Of a stretch of DNA of 64,000 nt, positions 17,485 to 26,532 are shown in pieces. A program made the position numbers and the translations under genes. The stretch lies in contig JAJFFV010000006.1 in the NCBI GenBank assembly GCA_021776475.1, positions 248,001 through 312,000 on the forward strand. Reading direction: 5' to 3'. Within the stretch, counting starts at the first letter, position 1. Each line of letters opens with the position of its first letter. The DNA comes from Parvularculaceae bacterium (GTDB lineage: Bacteria; Pseudomonadota; Alphaproteobacteria; Caulobacterales; Parvularculaceae). The notes under the pieces were generated by a model that was not told the origin of the DNA, searched no databases, and saw nothing but the letters and a program-made list of their open reading frames with translations.

Positions 17485-19554
17485 CTACCATATCCGTACC
17501 CGGTCTTCCGGTGCCAGATACAGCGCGTCATCTTCGGTCACACCGAACGCCTCGTACCAAGCGTCCATATTGCGGACGACACCGTTGGTTCGGTATTCAG
17601 AAGGAGAGTGTGGATCGGTTGCAAGGCGCACTTTCAACTCATCCTCGCGATATTTCCGCTTCCAGACTTGTGCCCAGGCCATAAAGAAACGTTGGTCACC
17701 TGAATAGCCGTCGAGCTCTGGCGCGTCGTCATCGCCAAGAGACAGTTTGTAGGCATCATAGGCCATGGTCATACCGCCGAGATCGCCGATATTCTCGCCC
17801 ATTGTAAGGCCTGGGTCTACAAACATGCCTTCAACCGGGGAAAAGCCGCCATATTGCTCGCCCAGCTTGTCAGCTTTCATCTGGAATCGTGCGGCGTCTT
17901 CTTCTGTCCACCAGTCGCGCAACAGGCCGGTGCCGTCGGATTTGCGACCCTGATCATCAAAGCCGTGACCGATTTCATGACCAATCACCGCACCGATGCC
18001 GCCATAATTCACAGCATCGTCAGCATTAGGATCAAAGAACGGTGGTTGTAGGATCGCTGCCGGGAATACGATTTCGTTCATTGGCGGATTGTAATACGCG
18101 TTCACGGTCTGCGGGTTCATGAACCATTCGGTCCGATCTATCGGCTTGCCAAGCTTGGAAATATTGTCATTCCAGCCCCATTCGTTCGATCGTTTGTTGT
18201 TGCCATATGCGTCACCATCAATAACTTCCAGGTCAGAGTAATCTTTCCATTTGTCGGGATAACCAATCTTGGTGTTGAAGGCGTCAAGCTTGGCATAAGC
18301 TTCCTGCTTGGTTTCTTCCGTCATCCAGTCAAGATTTTCTAGCCGCGCCCTGAAGGCCGTCTTCAGATTGCCGACAAGTTCTTCCATTTTCGCTTTGGAG
18401 TCAGCAGGGAAGTATTCATCAACATAAACCTGACCGACAGCTTCGCCGAGAGTACCGTTGACAGCGCCAACGCCGCGTTTCCAACGCTCACGCTGTTGTG
18501 GTGTACCGCGCAGAGCTTTACCGTAGAAAGCGAAGTTTGCTTCATCGATTGCGCTTGGCAAAACGGCCGAGTTGTCTGACAGGTAATGGACTTTCATATA
18601 GTCCTGCCACACCGCGACGGGTGTGTCACGAAAGACCGTACCCGATCCCCGAATAGCGTCGTTCTCCCGCAGTACAAATTCTGTTTCAGCGCCGAGGCCC
18701 GCTTCATCCAGCATCGCACTCCACGGAAAGTCTGGTGCATAAGATTGAAGCTCATCAAGCGTGTACAGATTATAGGTTAGATCACGGTTGCGGCGTTTGG
18801 CCGGCTCCCAATGCACCTTAGCGAGGCGTTCTTCCAGTGCATAAACCGCTGCTGCCCGTTCTTCAACATTGTCCATGCCGACCAGCATCATCATTTCGGC
18901 AAGGAACGCTTTGTAGGCTTCGCGCTTGTCGGCAAAATCATCGTCGAAATAGTAAGTCTTGTTCGGCAAGCCCAGTCCCGCTTGACCCATATAGGTCACA
19001 TAGCGGTCCGGCTGCTTGGAATCGACATTGACGAACGCGCCGATCGGGCTGTCGACACCAAGCGGTACATTGCCGAAGGCGCGGGCGACATCGCCGTGCG
19101 TCTGTATCGCGTCAATAATGGCGAAATCAGCTTCGAGAACCGACAGGCCTTTTGCGTCTATGGCATCAGTGTCAAGGAAGCTTGCATAAAAGTCACCGAT
19201 CTTCTGCTTGATAGACCCGTTTTCGGCATTGGCCGATGCGGCGTCTTCAATAATGCCTTTGGTCCGCTCTTCGGAGCGCTCAAACAGCACCGTAAAAGAA
19301 CCATAATTCGAAAATTCCGGCGGAATTTCAAAATTGTCGAGCCATATTCCGTTTACATGGCGGAAAAAATCGTCACCAACACCGACCCTTGTATCAATAT
19401 CAGCAAGAGTGACACCCCAATTGCCAAGTTCCGGGCTCGTATCAACCACAACCGATTCAGTTTCTGTCGTTTCAGGTGCGGTGATTTCAGCTGGTTCGCT
19501 GCCACAGGCGACAAGCGCCAGTGAGGCGGCACCGCACAGCAGTAAATTTCTCAT
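17485..19554 (-). CDS. M13 family metallopeptidase, lipoprotein
   Basis: A neprilysin/PepO-like zinc endopeptidase, probably periplasmic and lipid-anchored. The N-terminus is a lipoprotein signal ending in the lipobox LVAC at about residues 14-17. The 689-residue chain has the M13_N region followed by the catalytic domain with NAYYNPP, the zinc site HEIGH (in VIGHEIGHGFDDQG), the downstream glutamate in GENIGDLGG, and a C-terminal VRIW resembling the family's conserved end. GGAG precedes the start on the minus strand. It faces ftsA and shares its terminator. Confidence 0.93.
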   Translation of the reverse strand: MRNLLLCGAASLALVACGSEPAEITAPETTETESVVVDTSPELGNWGVTLADIDTRVGVGDDFFRHVNGIWLDNFEIPPEFSNYGSFTVLFERSEERTKGIIEDAASANAENGSIKQKIGDFYASFLDTDAIDAKGLSVLEADFAIIDAIQTHGDVARAFGNVPLGVDSPIGAFVNVDSKQPDRYVTYMGQAGLGLPNKTYYFDDDFADKREAYKAFLAEMMMLVGMDNVEERAAAVYALEERLAKVHWEPAKRRNRDLTYNLYTLDELQSYAPDFPWSAMLDEAGLGAETEFVLRENDAIRGSGTVFRDTPVAVWQDYMKVHYLSDNSAVLPSAIDEANFAFYGKALRGTPQQRERWKRGVGAVNGTLGEAVGQVYVDEYFPADSKAKMEELVGNLKTAFRARLENLDWMTEETKQEAYAKLDAFNTKIGYPDKWKDYSDLEVIDGDAYGNNKRSNEWGWNDNISKLGKPIDRTEWFMNPQTVNAYYNPPMNEIVFPAAILQPPFFDPNADDAVNYGGIGAVIGHEIGHGFDDQGRKSDGTGLLRDWWTEEDAARFQMKADKLGEQYGGFSPVEGMFVDPGLTMGENIGDLGGMTMAYDAYKLSLGDDDAPELDGYSGDQRFFMAWAQVWKRKYREDELKVRLATDPHSPSEYRTNGVVRNMDAWYEAFGVTEDDALYLAPEDRVRIW

Positions 19555-19768
19555 GATCGTCTCCTTGTTTCCCTCAAGGAACGCACCCGCGCCCCAAGGC
19601 CCGAGAGATTAAAGAATTCAATATTATCCGCAAGTTACCTGCAATTAACTTATCCTGCACCGCGTGATCTTTGTGGCCCGCAGCAAGTCCTGCTGTTGAT
19701 TGAAATTGCTGGAAAATCAGCAACAGGGCTCGTATCACCCTGTGAAAATGAAGGTTCGCCCAAGTCCC

Positions 19769-20341
19769 ATGTCAAAGCTCTATTTTTCGTACTCCGCCAT
19801 GAACGCCGGTAAATCCACCGTCCTCTTACAGGCAGCTTGGAATTATCGCGAACGCGGCATGTCGCCTCAGCTTTATACCGCGGCGATTGACAATCGCGAC
19901 GGGGCTGACAGGGTTACATCGCGTATCGGTATTGAAGCTGAGGCGAGAACCTTTACGCAAGGGTCTGACCTGTTCCTGGAGATCGGCGCACTGGGGACAT
20001 GTCATGCTGTGTTGTTTGATGAGGCCCAGTTCCTGACAGACCTGCAGGTCTGGCAACTTGCCAAGGTCTGCGATGAGCTTAGTATCCCAGTCCTCTGTTA
20101 TGGGTTGCGTACTGACTTTCAAGGCAAACTATTCCCCGGCAGCGCCGCGCTCCTCGCCATCGCCGACAATCTGCGCGAGATCAGGACGATCTGCTGGTGC
20201 GGTAGCAAAGCCACCATGACTCTGCGTCTCGACCCCGACGGAAAACCTGTTGAAGAAGGCGAACAGGTCGCTGTGGGTGGAAACGAGAGTTATATCTCGC
20301 TTTGCCGCAAGCACTGGCGATCAGGCGAGCTTGGAAAATGA
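19769..20341 (+). CDS. tdk: Thymidine kinase
   Basis: Phosphorylates thymidine to dTMP with ATP in the salvage pathway. ATG 19769 gives [17 protein letters not shown], the typical family start, with the Walker A loop at about 12-17. DEAQF is the Walker B and catalytic glutamate region. The lasso and zinc part show CWCG, KATM and YISLCRKHW, fitting a structural zinc site. The product is 190 residues. The frame is open further upstream with a TTG at 19700, judged unlikely. Confidence 0.93.
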   Translation: MSKLYFSYSAMNAGKSTVLLQAAWNYRERGMSPQLYTAAIDNRDGADRVTSRIGIEAEARTFTQGSDLFLEIGALGTCHAVLFDEAQFLTDLQVWQLAKVCDELSIPVLCYGLRTDFQGKLFPGSAALLAIADNLREIRTICWCGSKATMTLRLDPDGKPVEEGEQVAVGGNESYISLCRKHWRSGELGK

Positions 20342-20390
20342 GGTTGACCGGCACTTGTGAAAAACGTACTCACACCGGCTTGATGAATTC

Positions 20391-20465
20391 GCCGCGGTAG
20401 CTCAGTGGTAGAGCGCACCCTTGGTAAGGGTGAGGCCGAGAGTTCAATTCTCTCTCGCGGCACCA
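20391..20465 (+). tRNA. tRNA-Thr (GGU anticodon)
   Basis: A complete cloverleaf can be drawn. The acceptor stem is GCCGCGG with TCGCGGC (one G-U pair); the D arm contains AGCTCAGTGGTAGAGC; the anticodon stem CACCC/GGGTG (20418-20432 region) closes the 7-base loop TTGGTAA with anticodon GGT at 20423-20425; the T loop is TTCAATT. The discriminator is A and CCA is encoded (20463-20465). Confidence 0.95.
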
Positions 20466-20547
20466 TTCATCTCTTTGCGGTGGCAAGCGCCGGCGAACGG
20501 TAGCATGATAAGCAAGAGTCCATTTTTTACGCCCCGAGGCTAAGCGC

Positions 20548-20721
20548 GTGACAGACCAGCCTGACGATCAGAAATCCGAAAAACGCCAGGAACCTGCCGC
20601 AAAAAAAATCACGACGCCGGCCAAAAAAACTGACAAACAGACCCGCGAAGAAAAACTCGCTGAGGCTTTGCGTGCCAATCTGAGGCGGCGCAAACAAGCA
20701 GCGCGAGACAGGAAAGACTGA
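20548..20721 (+). CDS. Small basic conserved protein upstream of murA
   Basis: A 57-residue frame from GTG 20548 to TGA 20721. The product is very charged, with a lysine-rich N-terminal half and a C-terminal helix containing [21 protein letters not shown] recall a small hypothetical protein with such an [14 protein letters not shown] end directly ahead of murA in alphaproteobacteria; its function is unknown. It ends 4 bases before murA. A GTG start without a strong Shine-Dalgarno is the weak point. Confidence 0.7.
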   Translation: MTDQPDDQKSEKRQEPAAKKITTPAKKTDKQTREEKLAEALRANLRRRKQAARDRKD

Positions 20722-20725
20722 CCCA

Positions 20726-21991
20726 ATGGACAAACTGGCAATCATCGGCGGCAGGCCGCTTTACGGGCGTCTGCCGATTTCTGGTGCCAAAAATTCAGCC
20801 TTGAAGGTCATGGTGGCATGCCTTCTGACCGACGAGCCACTGACTCTGACAAACGTCCCTGATCTTGCTGATATCAGGCAGTTGACGGCGCTGTTGGCGC
20901 AGCACGGCGTCGAGATCTCGCGTGATGGCAACACCTTGACCCTCCATGCGGCCTCGATCTCTTCAACTCTTGCACCCTACGATTTGGTGCGAAAAATGCG
21001 TGCGAGTTTCAATGTGTTAGGGCCACTTCTTGCGCGTGAAGGTGAGGCACGAGTGTCGCTGCCAGGCGGTTGTGCCATTGGTGCGCGGCCGGTCGATCTG
21101 CACCTGAAAGCATTTGAAGCACTGGGTGCCTCGATTGAACTGGACGAAGGCTATGTCATCGCCAAGGCCAAGGGCGGCTTTCGCGGTGCAAAGGTTACCT
21201 TCCCGTTTGTCTCCGTTGGTGCAACCGAACACACGATTATGGCCGCCACGCTGGCGGATGGCGAAACCGTGCTCGACAATGCAGCCCGCGAACCGGAGAT
21301 TGTCGATCTCGCCAATTGCCTGATTGCGATGGGTGCTAATATCAAGGGCGCCGGGACACAGACGATCACCATAAACGGTGTCGACAAGCTTGGCGGGACG
21401 CAGCACATGGTCCTGCCGGACCGAATTGAAACAGGCTCCTATGCCATGGCCATTGGTATCACCGGCGGCGAACTGACGCTTGAAAACGCCAGAGCCGACC
21501 TTCTCGGTGCTGCAATCTCTACACTGATCGAGTGCGGTATCGAAATCACCGAAACCGAAAATGGTTTGCGGGTGAAGAAAAACGGTGGTCGGATCAAAGG
21601 CGCAGATGTGGTCACACAACCCTATCCCGGGTTTCCGACGGATCTGCAGGCACAGTTTATGGCGCTGATGGCGACAGCAGATGGGTCATCAACGATCAAG
21701 GAAACCATTTTTGAAAACCGCTTCATGCATGTTCCTGAACTTGGCCGGATGGGCGCCGATATCCATGTTGATGGCCAGGTAGCCTCCGTCCGCGGCAAGC
21801 CTAAGTTGAAAGGCGCGCAAGTTATGGCGACCGACCTGCGGGCGTCTATGTCACTGGTCCTGGCCGGCCTTGGCGCAGAAGGTCAAACGATGATTTCACG
21901 GCTTTACCACCTGGATCGCGGGTTTGAGCATCTCGAAGAGAAACTACAAAATGTCGGCGCGCTGGTTGAGCGTGTGCGCAACCAGAACTAG
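20726..21991 (+). CDS. murA: UDP-N-acetylglucosamine 1-carboxyvinyltransferase
   Basis: MurA transfers enolpyruvate from PEP to UDP-GlcNAc, the first committed step of peptidoglycan synthesis and the target of fosfomycin. The N-terminal GAKNSALK, the active-site cysteine (about Cys116 in GGCAIGARP), the [10 protein letters not shown] block and the C-terminal [13 protein letters not shown] block are intact. The length is 421 residues. The Cys-containing loop predicts fosfomycin sensitivity at the target. Confidence 0.97.
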   Translation: MDKLAIIGGRPLYGRLPISGAKNSALKVMVACLLTDEPLTLTNVPDLADIRQLTALLAQHGVEISRDGNTLTLHAASISSTLAPYDLVRKMRASFNVLGPLLAREGEARVSLPGGCAIGARPVDLHLKAFEALGASIELDEGYVIAKAKGGFRGAKVTFPFVSVGATEHTIMAATLADGETVLDNAAREPEIVDLANCLIAMGANIKGAGTQTITINGVDKLGGTQHMVLPDRIETGSYAMAIGITGGELTLENARADLLGAAISTLIECGIEITETENGLRVKKNGGRIKGADVVTQPYPGFPTDLQAQFMALMATADGSSTIKETIFENRFMHVPELGRMGADIHVDGQVASVRGKPKLKGAQVMATDLRASMSLVLAGLGAEGQTMISRLYHLDRGFEHLEEKLQNVGALVERVRNQN

Positions 21992-22001
21992 ATAACGGTT
22001 T

Positions 22002-22454
22002 ATGAAACTCAAAAACTATACGCCCCTGCGCCTCGTAGCTGCTGATCCTGAAGATATCGACGTGGTCTCTGCCTGCCTGCAGGACTCGGTGATGAAAGTA
22101 GGGGACCTGGTCTATGTGCCAAGAGAGCGGCGCTTTGCGTTCGTCACCAATCGTTTTATCTGGGAAGAGGGTAGTTCACGAAAACGCGGTCCATTCGTTC
22201 GGGTCCGTACCGGCGTTCATTTTGACGATGTGACTGGTGTCAAAGTCCGCAATATCCGACAGGATGCCAAATCGGCGGTCATCTCGTTGCTGGCTGTGCG
22301 CTTTGAGCGTGAAAGCGAAAACAGCGATAAAATACTGCTGGAATTTGCCGGCGGTGGCGAAATTGTGCTGAAGGTCGAGGCTGTTAACGCGGTGCTGACG
22401 GATATCTCGGAGCCCTGGCGGGCCCAAAGCAAACCCGAGCACGGGCTTGCTTGA
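22002..22454 (+). CDS. DUF2948 family protein
   Basis: A 150-residue cytoplasmic protein of the DUF2948 family, recognisable from PLRLVAADPEDIDVVSACLQ near the N-terminus and the CxxR-free RRFAFVTNRFIWE block that follows. The function is unknown. It lies 10 bases after murA, as in many alphaproteobacteria. The usual next gene in such runs, hisD, is not present here. Confidence 0.85.
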   Translation: MKLKNYTPLRLVAADPEDIDVVSACLQDSVMKVGDLVYVPRERRFAFVTNRFIWEEGSSRKRGPFVRVRTGVHFDDVTGVKVRNIRQDAKSAVISLLAVRFERESENSDKILLEFAGGGEIVLKVEAVNAVLTDISEPWRAQSKPEHGLA

Positions 22455-22553
22455 TCAGACCGGACGGTACATTTGTCTCTGCCGCTGGTGCTGGTCGCAT
22501 TCGCGAACCGCTGATAAGAGGGCAAGGACGAGTGAGCGAGGCATTAAATCGGC

Positions 22554-23054
22554 ATGAGCACCGGCAGATCATCGATAAAAGCGCCCCGGCTTGTACGCAT
22601 TGAACTTGATGAGCGTTCGCTGGCGCCCGCCAACGCCGACATCGAGCATGAGCGCAAAATAGCGGTTTATGACCTTATTCAGGACAATAAGTTCGAGCCT
22701 GTGGGTGAAACGGCTGCCATCGGTGAGGGGCCATTCGTCCTCTATTTATCATCTGCTGAGGGGCGTTTGGTTATGGATGTCCGGCGCGAGGATGAGGCCC
22801 CTGTGGGCCAGCTACATCTTTCGATGGCACCGCTACGTAAGATCATCAAAGACTACTTCATGCTCTGTGAAAGCTACTATGATGCGATCCGCAACGCGGC
22901 TCCGCAACAGATCGAGACGATCGATATGGCGCGGCGGGCGGTGCACAACGAAGGATCGGAGATCCTTGAGGCGCGATTGAAGGACAAAATTCTGGTCGAC
23001 TTTAGCACCGCGCGCCGGCTCTTCACGTTGATCTGCAGCTTTTATTTGAAATGA
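22554..23054 (+). CDS. UPF0262 family protein
   Basis: A 166-residue protein of the UPF0262 family, with typical blocks RLVRIELDERSL, EHERKIAVYDL and DYFMLCESYYDAIR. No biochemical role is established. Its stop overlaps the next gene in an ATGA, so the two are probably translated together. Confidence 0.87.
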   Translation: MSTGRSSIKAPRLVRIELDERSLAPANADIEHERKIAVYDLIQDNKFEPVGETAAIGEGPFVLYLSSAEGRLVMDVRREDEAPVGQLHLSMAPLRKIIKDYFMLCESYYDAIRNAAPQQIETIDMARRAVHNEGSEILEARLKDKILVDFSTARRLFTLICSFYLK

Positions 23055-23503
23055 CACGAATGGCGGATCTTGAACCAGGCACTCTTCGTACAGCCACAAA
23101 GGGAATTCTATTCACCTGTAACATGAATTCTGTTCGCTCGCCCATGGCTGAGGCGATGGCGCGGCAAATATTGGGCGATACGCTCGAGATCGCATCTGCC
23201 GGGATTTACCAGGGCGGCCTCGATCCCTTTGTCGAGGTGATCATGCAGGAAATCGGAATCAATGTTGATGGGCATGAGCCCCGGGAATTCTCCGATCTGG
23301 ACACACTGGACTTCGATCTCGTCATTGCACTGACACCGAAGTCAGCAGAAGAGGCGATGAAATACTTCGATCCCCACAAAATCGAATTTTGGGATACGCC
23401 GAACCCAACCGATGTCCGGGGCAACCGCGATACAATGATGGAAGCCTATCGCGAAGCGCGTGAATTCTTGAAAAAGCGAATTTCAGAGCGCTTTTCCGCG
23501 TAG
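23051..23503 (+). CDS. Low molecular weight protein-tyrosine phosphatase family
   Basis: A 150-residue cytoplasmic protein with the phosphatase/arsenate-reductase loop C-x5-R as CNMNSVRS (Cys23 to Arg29) and a late aspartate in WDTPNPTD that may act as general acid. The family contains protein-tyrosine phosphatases and thioredoxin-type arsenate reductases. The conserved place between UPF0262 and infA in alphaproteobacteria argues for a housekeeping role, but the substrate is unknown. Confidence 0.85.
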   Translation: MTRMADLEPGTLRTATKGILFTCNMNSVRSPMAEAMARQILGDTLEIASAGIYQGGLDPFVEVIMQEIGINVDGHEPREFSDLDTLDFDLVIALTPKSAEEAMKYFDPHKIEFWDTPNPTDVRGNRDTMMEAYREAREFLKKRISERFSA

Positions 23504-23595
23504 GGCGCGTCTTAGAACTTGCTTTTTGACACAGTCCCCCCCATTTTCCCGTTTCATCAGGCCCAGAGGGATATTTCGTCCAACCGAGGAGGACT

Positions 23596-23814
23596 ATGGC
23601 GAAGGAAGAATTACTCGAGTTTTCAGGTACGGTAGAAGAACTTTTGCCGAACGCGACTTTTCGCGTGAAACTGGAAAACGATCATGAAATTATTGCGCAC
23701 ACTGCCGGTAAGATGCGCAAGAACCGGATCCGTGTCCTTGCCGGGGACAAAGTGCTGGTTGAAATGTCCCCCTATGATTTGAGCAAGGGCCGAATCACCT
23801 ACCGGTTTAAATAA
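23596..23814 (+). CDS. infA: Translation initiation factor IF-1
   Basis: IF-1 binds the ribosomal A site during initiation. The 72-residue S1-like OB fold is complete: [19 protein letters not shown] at the start, [19 protein letters not shown] in the middle, and [10 protein letters not shown] at the end. A strong GAGGAGG precedes the ATG. TTGACA at 23526-23531 may belong to its own promoter, though no good -10 is seen. Confidence 0.97.
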   Translation: MAKEELLEFSGTVEELLPNATFRVKLENDHEIIAHTAGKMRKNRIRVLAGDKVLVEMSPYDLSKGRITYRFK

Positions 23815-23828
23815 TCGCCGCTGCTGAA

Positions 23829-24407
23829 GTGGTTCAATTTATCCTAGCCAGTGCATCGCCCCGAAGGCGAGATCTCCTTGATCAGATTGGCATCATTCCG
23901 GATAAAGTCTTTGCCGCTGATATTGATGAAACGCCGCTGAAGGCCGAGATTCCGGATCGCTATGCCGCGCGACTGGCGCTAGAAAAAGCGCAGGCGGTCT
24001 CAAAAGCGTTCCCGGAAGCGGTTGTTTTGGGATCGGATACTGTTGTTGCCTGCGGTCGCCGTATCCTGCCAAAAGCAGAAACAGAAGAGCAGGCGCGTGA
24101 TTGCCTGACGCTTATGTCCGGTCGCTCGCACCGCGTTTATACAGGCATTTGTCTCGCGGGACCGGGTGACCAGCAGCGCCAACGTCTCGTTGAAACACGT
24201 GTCAAAGTAAAACATCTGTCTACTGAAGAGATTGTGATGTATCTTGCCAGTGGAGAATGGCAGGGAAAGGCGGGTGGTTACGCCATTCAAGGGCTCTTCG
24301 CGTCCTGCGTCATTTCCATCATTGGTTCGTATTCCAGTGTCGTCGGCCTACCGCTTTACGAAACGGGAAACCTGCTGAAAGGAGTGGGTCTCAAGCCCAA
24401 AACATGA
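23829..24407 (+). CDS. maf: Maf-like nucleotide pyrophosphatase
   Basis: Maf proteins hydrolyse non-canonical or selected nucleoside triphosphates and have been linked to septum inhibition. The start is GTG 23829. Diagnostic blocks are LASASPRRRDLL, VLGSDTVV, LMSGRSHRVYTG and KAGGYAIQG. The length of 192 residues is normal. The stop overlaps the next gene in an ATGA. Confidence 0.93.
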   Translation: MVQFILASASPRRRDLLDQIGIIPDKVFAADIDETPLKAEIPDRYAARLALEKAQAVSKAFPEAVVLGSDTVVACGRRILPKAETEEQARDCLTLMSGRSHRVYTGICLAGPGDQQRQRLVETRVKVKHLSTEEIVMYLASGEWQGKAGGYAIQGLFASCVISIIGSYSSVVGLPLYETGNLLKGVGLKPKT

Positions 24408-25585
24408 CCTCTATTTTGCTTATTGAGGAAAGCCCCGCTGAAACCAGGGCAGCGCTTGTTGTTGGCGATGCCCTACATGGCCTTTGGTTCTCAGGTGAAG
24501 AGGTGATTGGCGGGACTTATCTTGGTAAAATCGGTCGGATCGACAAAAAGCTTGCAGCCGCCTTTGTCGATATTGGCATTGGTCAGGATGGGTTTTTGCC
24601 GTTGCGAGATAATCCAGTTGTTAGCGAAGGCGCATCAATCCTTGTGCAGATAAAACGCCCGGCCAATGCTGGCAAGGGCGCGCTTTTGACCGCAAATGTC
24701 ACGCCTGATGTGTCTCTGCGGGCAAAAATCGAGAGTGAACAGCCACCCGCCCGGCTTGACCTCGAAACCCACCCGGCGATTAGCGCTTTCAGTCATTTTG
24801 CCGCCCGGGGTCTGCAACAGGTACTGGTTGCGGGCACAGAGAGTTTTTTGGCCCTTCAACAACATGTCAGTGGATTGACCGACGAAGATACTGTCGCCGT
24901 TGAACAGGACCAATCGGACAATTTGTTTGAGCACAAAGGTATTGAAGAGGCGGTTGAACAGGCTCTCTCGCGTACGATCAACTTGCCGGAAGGCGGGCGC
25001 CTTGTGTTCGACGAAGTTGAAGCGTTAACGGCTGTAGACGTTGATGTCGCCGCGACGCCGGGACAGTCAAAGCGCGGTTCGATCATCAAAGCGTGTTCGG
25101 CCGCGATCCCCGAAATTCTCCGCCAACTAAGACTGCGCCGTATCGGCGGACAGGTTGTCATCGATTTTCCTGCATTGGCGGTTAAAGGCGGCGGGCAGAT
25201 CCAGAGCCTGTTAAAGAAACATGTAAAGCCAATGACCGGCGGACGTCTTGGCCGGATCGATGACAACGGGCTTGCCACATTAATCCTGCCGCGCAAACAG
25301 GCGACATTGCTTGATCTGCTGACGGAGCATTTCGGGGCTGGCCCGATACAGGGTCGCCGCCTGACCGCAAATACGATCTCCGCGAGCTGTCTCAGGCAAG
25401 CGGAAACCGCCCTGAAACAAAACCCCTCGGCAAAAATCGAGGTAAGAGCGGCAGCTGAGGTCACAGACCTCATTACAGCAAACCCGGACTGGACAACCAA
25501 TCTGACAAAAAGATATGGTCTGCGGTTGAAGCTGACCGCGCAGGAAAACACGGCAAGGGAAACGTTCGATGTCCGGGAAGTCTAA
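24404..25585 (+). CDS. Ribonuclease E/G family protein, short form
   Basis: An RNase E/G family endoribonuclease of 393 residues, shorter than E. coli RNase G (about 490). An S1-like segment lies at about 30-90 (GGTYLGKIGRIDKKLAAAFVD), and the catalytic metal-binding aspartates are visible in ALTAVDVDVA and GGQVVIDFPAL. The CPxC zinc-link motif of RNase E is absent, as is any long C-terminal scaffold. ATG 24404 overlaps the maf stop; a longer frame from 24257 lies in maf. Conserved linkage maf-rng-yacG supports the call. Confidence 0.87.
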   Translation: MTSILLIEESPAETRAALVVGDALHGLWFSGEEVIGGTYLGKIGRIDKKLAAAFVDIGIGQDGFLPLRDNPVVSEGASILVQIKRPANAGKGALLTANVTPDVSLRAKIESEQPPARLDLETHPAISAFSHFAARGLQQVLVAGTESFLALQQHVSGLTDEDTVAVEQDQSDNLFEHKGIEEAVEQALSRTINLPEGGRLVFDEVEALTAVDVDVAATPGQSKRGSIIKACSAAIPEILRQLRLRRIGGQVVIDFPALAVKGGGQIQSLLKKHVKPMTGGRLGRIDDNGLATLILPRKQATLLDLLTEHFGAGPIQGRRLTANTISASCLRQAETALKQNPSAKIEVRAAAEVTDLITANPDWTTNLTKRYGLRLKLTAQENTARETFDVREV

Positions 25586-25757
25586 ATGCCCGATGTGCCA
25601 GAAGGAAGTGGTCCGGGAATACCGGCCTTTTTGTTCAAAGCGCTGCGCCGACGTTGATCTCCATCGCTGGCTTAAAGGCGCCTACGCCATTCCATGCGAA
25701 GATGAAAGCGCCAGTGAAATGGATCTCGAGCTGGAAATAAGCCGCCAGGTGCATTGA
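25569..25757 (+). CDS. yacG: DNA gyrase inhibitor YacG
   Basis: A 62-residue zinc protein; YacG binds GyrB and inhibits gyrase in E. coli. The four-cysteine site is visible as CPMC at 7-10 and CSKRC at about 22-26, followed by VDLHRWLKGAYAIP, which is diagnostic. It overlaps the end of the upstream ribonuclease gene by 17 bases and its stop overlaps the next start. Confidence 0.92.
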   Translation: MSGKSKCPMCQKEVVREYRPFCSKRCADVDLHRWLKGAYAIPCEDESASEMDLELEISRQVH

Positions 25758-26506
25758 TGACAACGCTCTCCGGCAAAACCATTCTCATCACTGGTGCCTC
25801 ACGCGGGATCGGTGCGGCGGCAGCGCGCATTTGTGCGGGCCTTGGCGCGCGCGTCATTGCGCATGCGTCGGGGAAGGGTGAGGCGATCCAGGCGCTGGCA
25901 AAAGAGTTGAACCTCGAACCAGCACAAATCGCCCTCGAAGATCTCTCCGTAGCAGGCGCCGGTGCCCGCCTTGTTGCGACGGCCATCAAAAACAACGGGC
26001 ACCTCGATGCGATCGTCAACAATGCCGGCATCTATCTGTCAACACCGCTCAAGGACGCCGCCGCGTGGGATCAGGGTTGGGTTAAAACCCTTGCCGTCAA
26101 TGTGCAGGCACCAGCTGACATTTGTCGCGCCGCCGTCACGCACTTCCGTGCTAAAGGCGGTGGGCGGATTATCAATTTGACGAGCCGCGCTGCCTATCGC
26201 GGTGATGGAGAAGACTTCGCAGGCTATGCCGCTTCAAAAGCTGCCATCAATGCCATTACCAAAACGCTTGCGCGGGCGCTTTCCGGCGAAAACATTCTGG
26301 TTTATGCGATCGCCCCGGGCTGGGTCGAAACCCGTATGGCGCCGCAGGATATCGAAGCCCGCAAGGGCGCCATAAAAGAAATCCCCATTGGCCGTGTGGC
26401 GCAGCCGGAAGAAGTTGGAGAGATGATCGCCTTTCTGCTGAGCGATGTCTGCCCATCCGCCACCGGCTCGACATTCGACATTAACGGTGCCTCCTATGTA
26501 CGGTAG
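25757..26506 (+). CDS. SDR family oxidoreductase
   Basis: A classical short-chain dehydrogenase/reductase of 249 residues. The Rossmann loop TGASRGIG is at about 13-20, NNAGIY follows, the catalytic serine region is NLTSRAA, and YAASK supplies the active-site Tyr and Lys. PGWVETRM is the usual cofactor-lid block. The substrate cannot be told. ATG 25757 is used; a TTG at 25754 would add one residue. It shares a base with the yacG stop. Confidence 0.9.
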   Translation: MTTLSGKTILITGASRGIGAAAARICAGLGARVIAHASGKGEAIQALAKELNLEPAQIALEDLSVAGAGARLVATAIKNNGHLDAIVNNAGIYLSTPLKDAAAWDQGWVKTLAVNVQAPADICRAAVTHFRAKGGGRIINLTSRAAYRGDGEDFAGYAASKAAINAITKTLARALSGENILVYAIAPGWVETRMAPQDIEARKGAIKEIPIGRVAQPEEVGEMIAFLLSDVCPSATGSTFDINGASYVR

Positions 26507-26532
26507 CCCTTCATCCAAGGGAACGCGATAGG

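Noticed and set aside
18811-19524. 237-codon plus-strand frame opposite the M13 peptidase
   Set aside because: Antisense shadow of a conserved gene; no motif, no ribosome-binding site.
24856-25551. 231-codon minus-strand frame opposite the RNase E/G gene
   Set aside because: Serine/arginine-rich antisense shadow.
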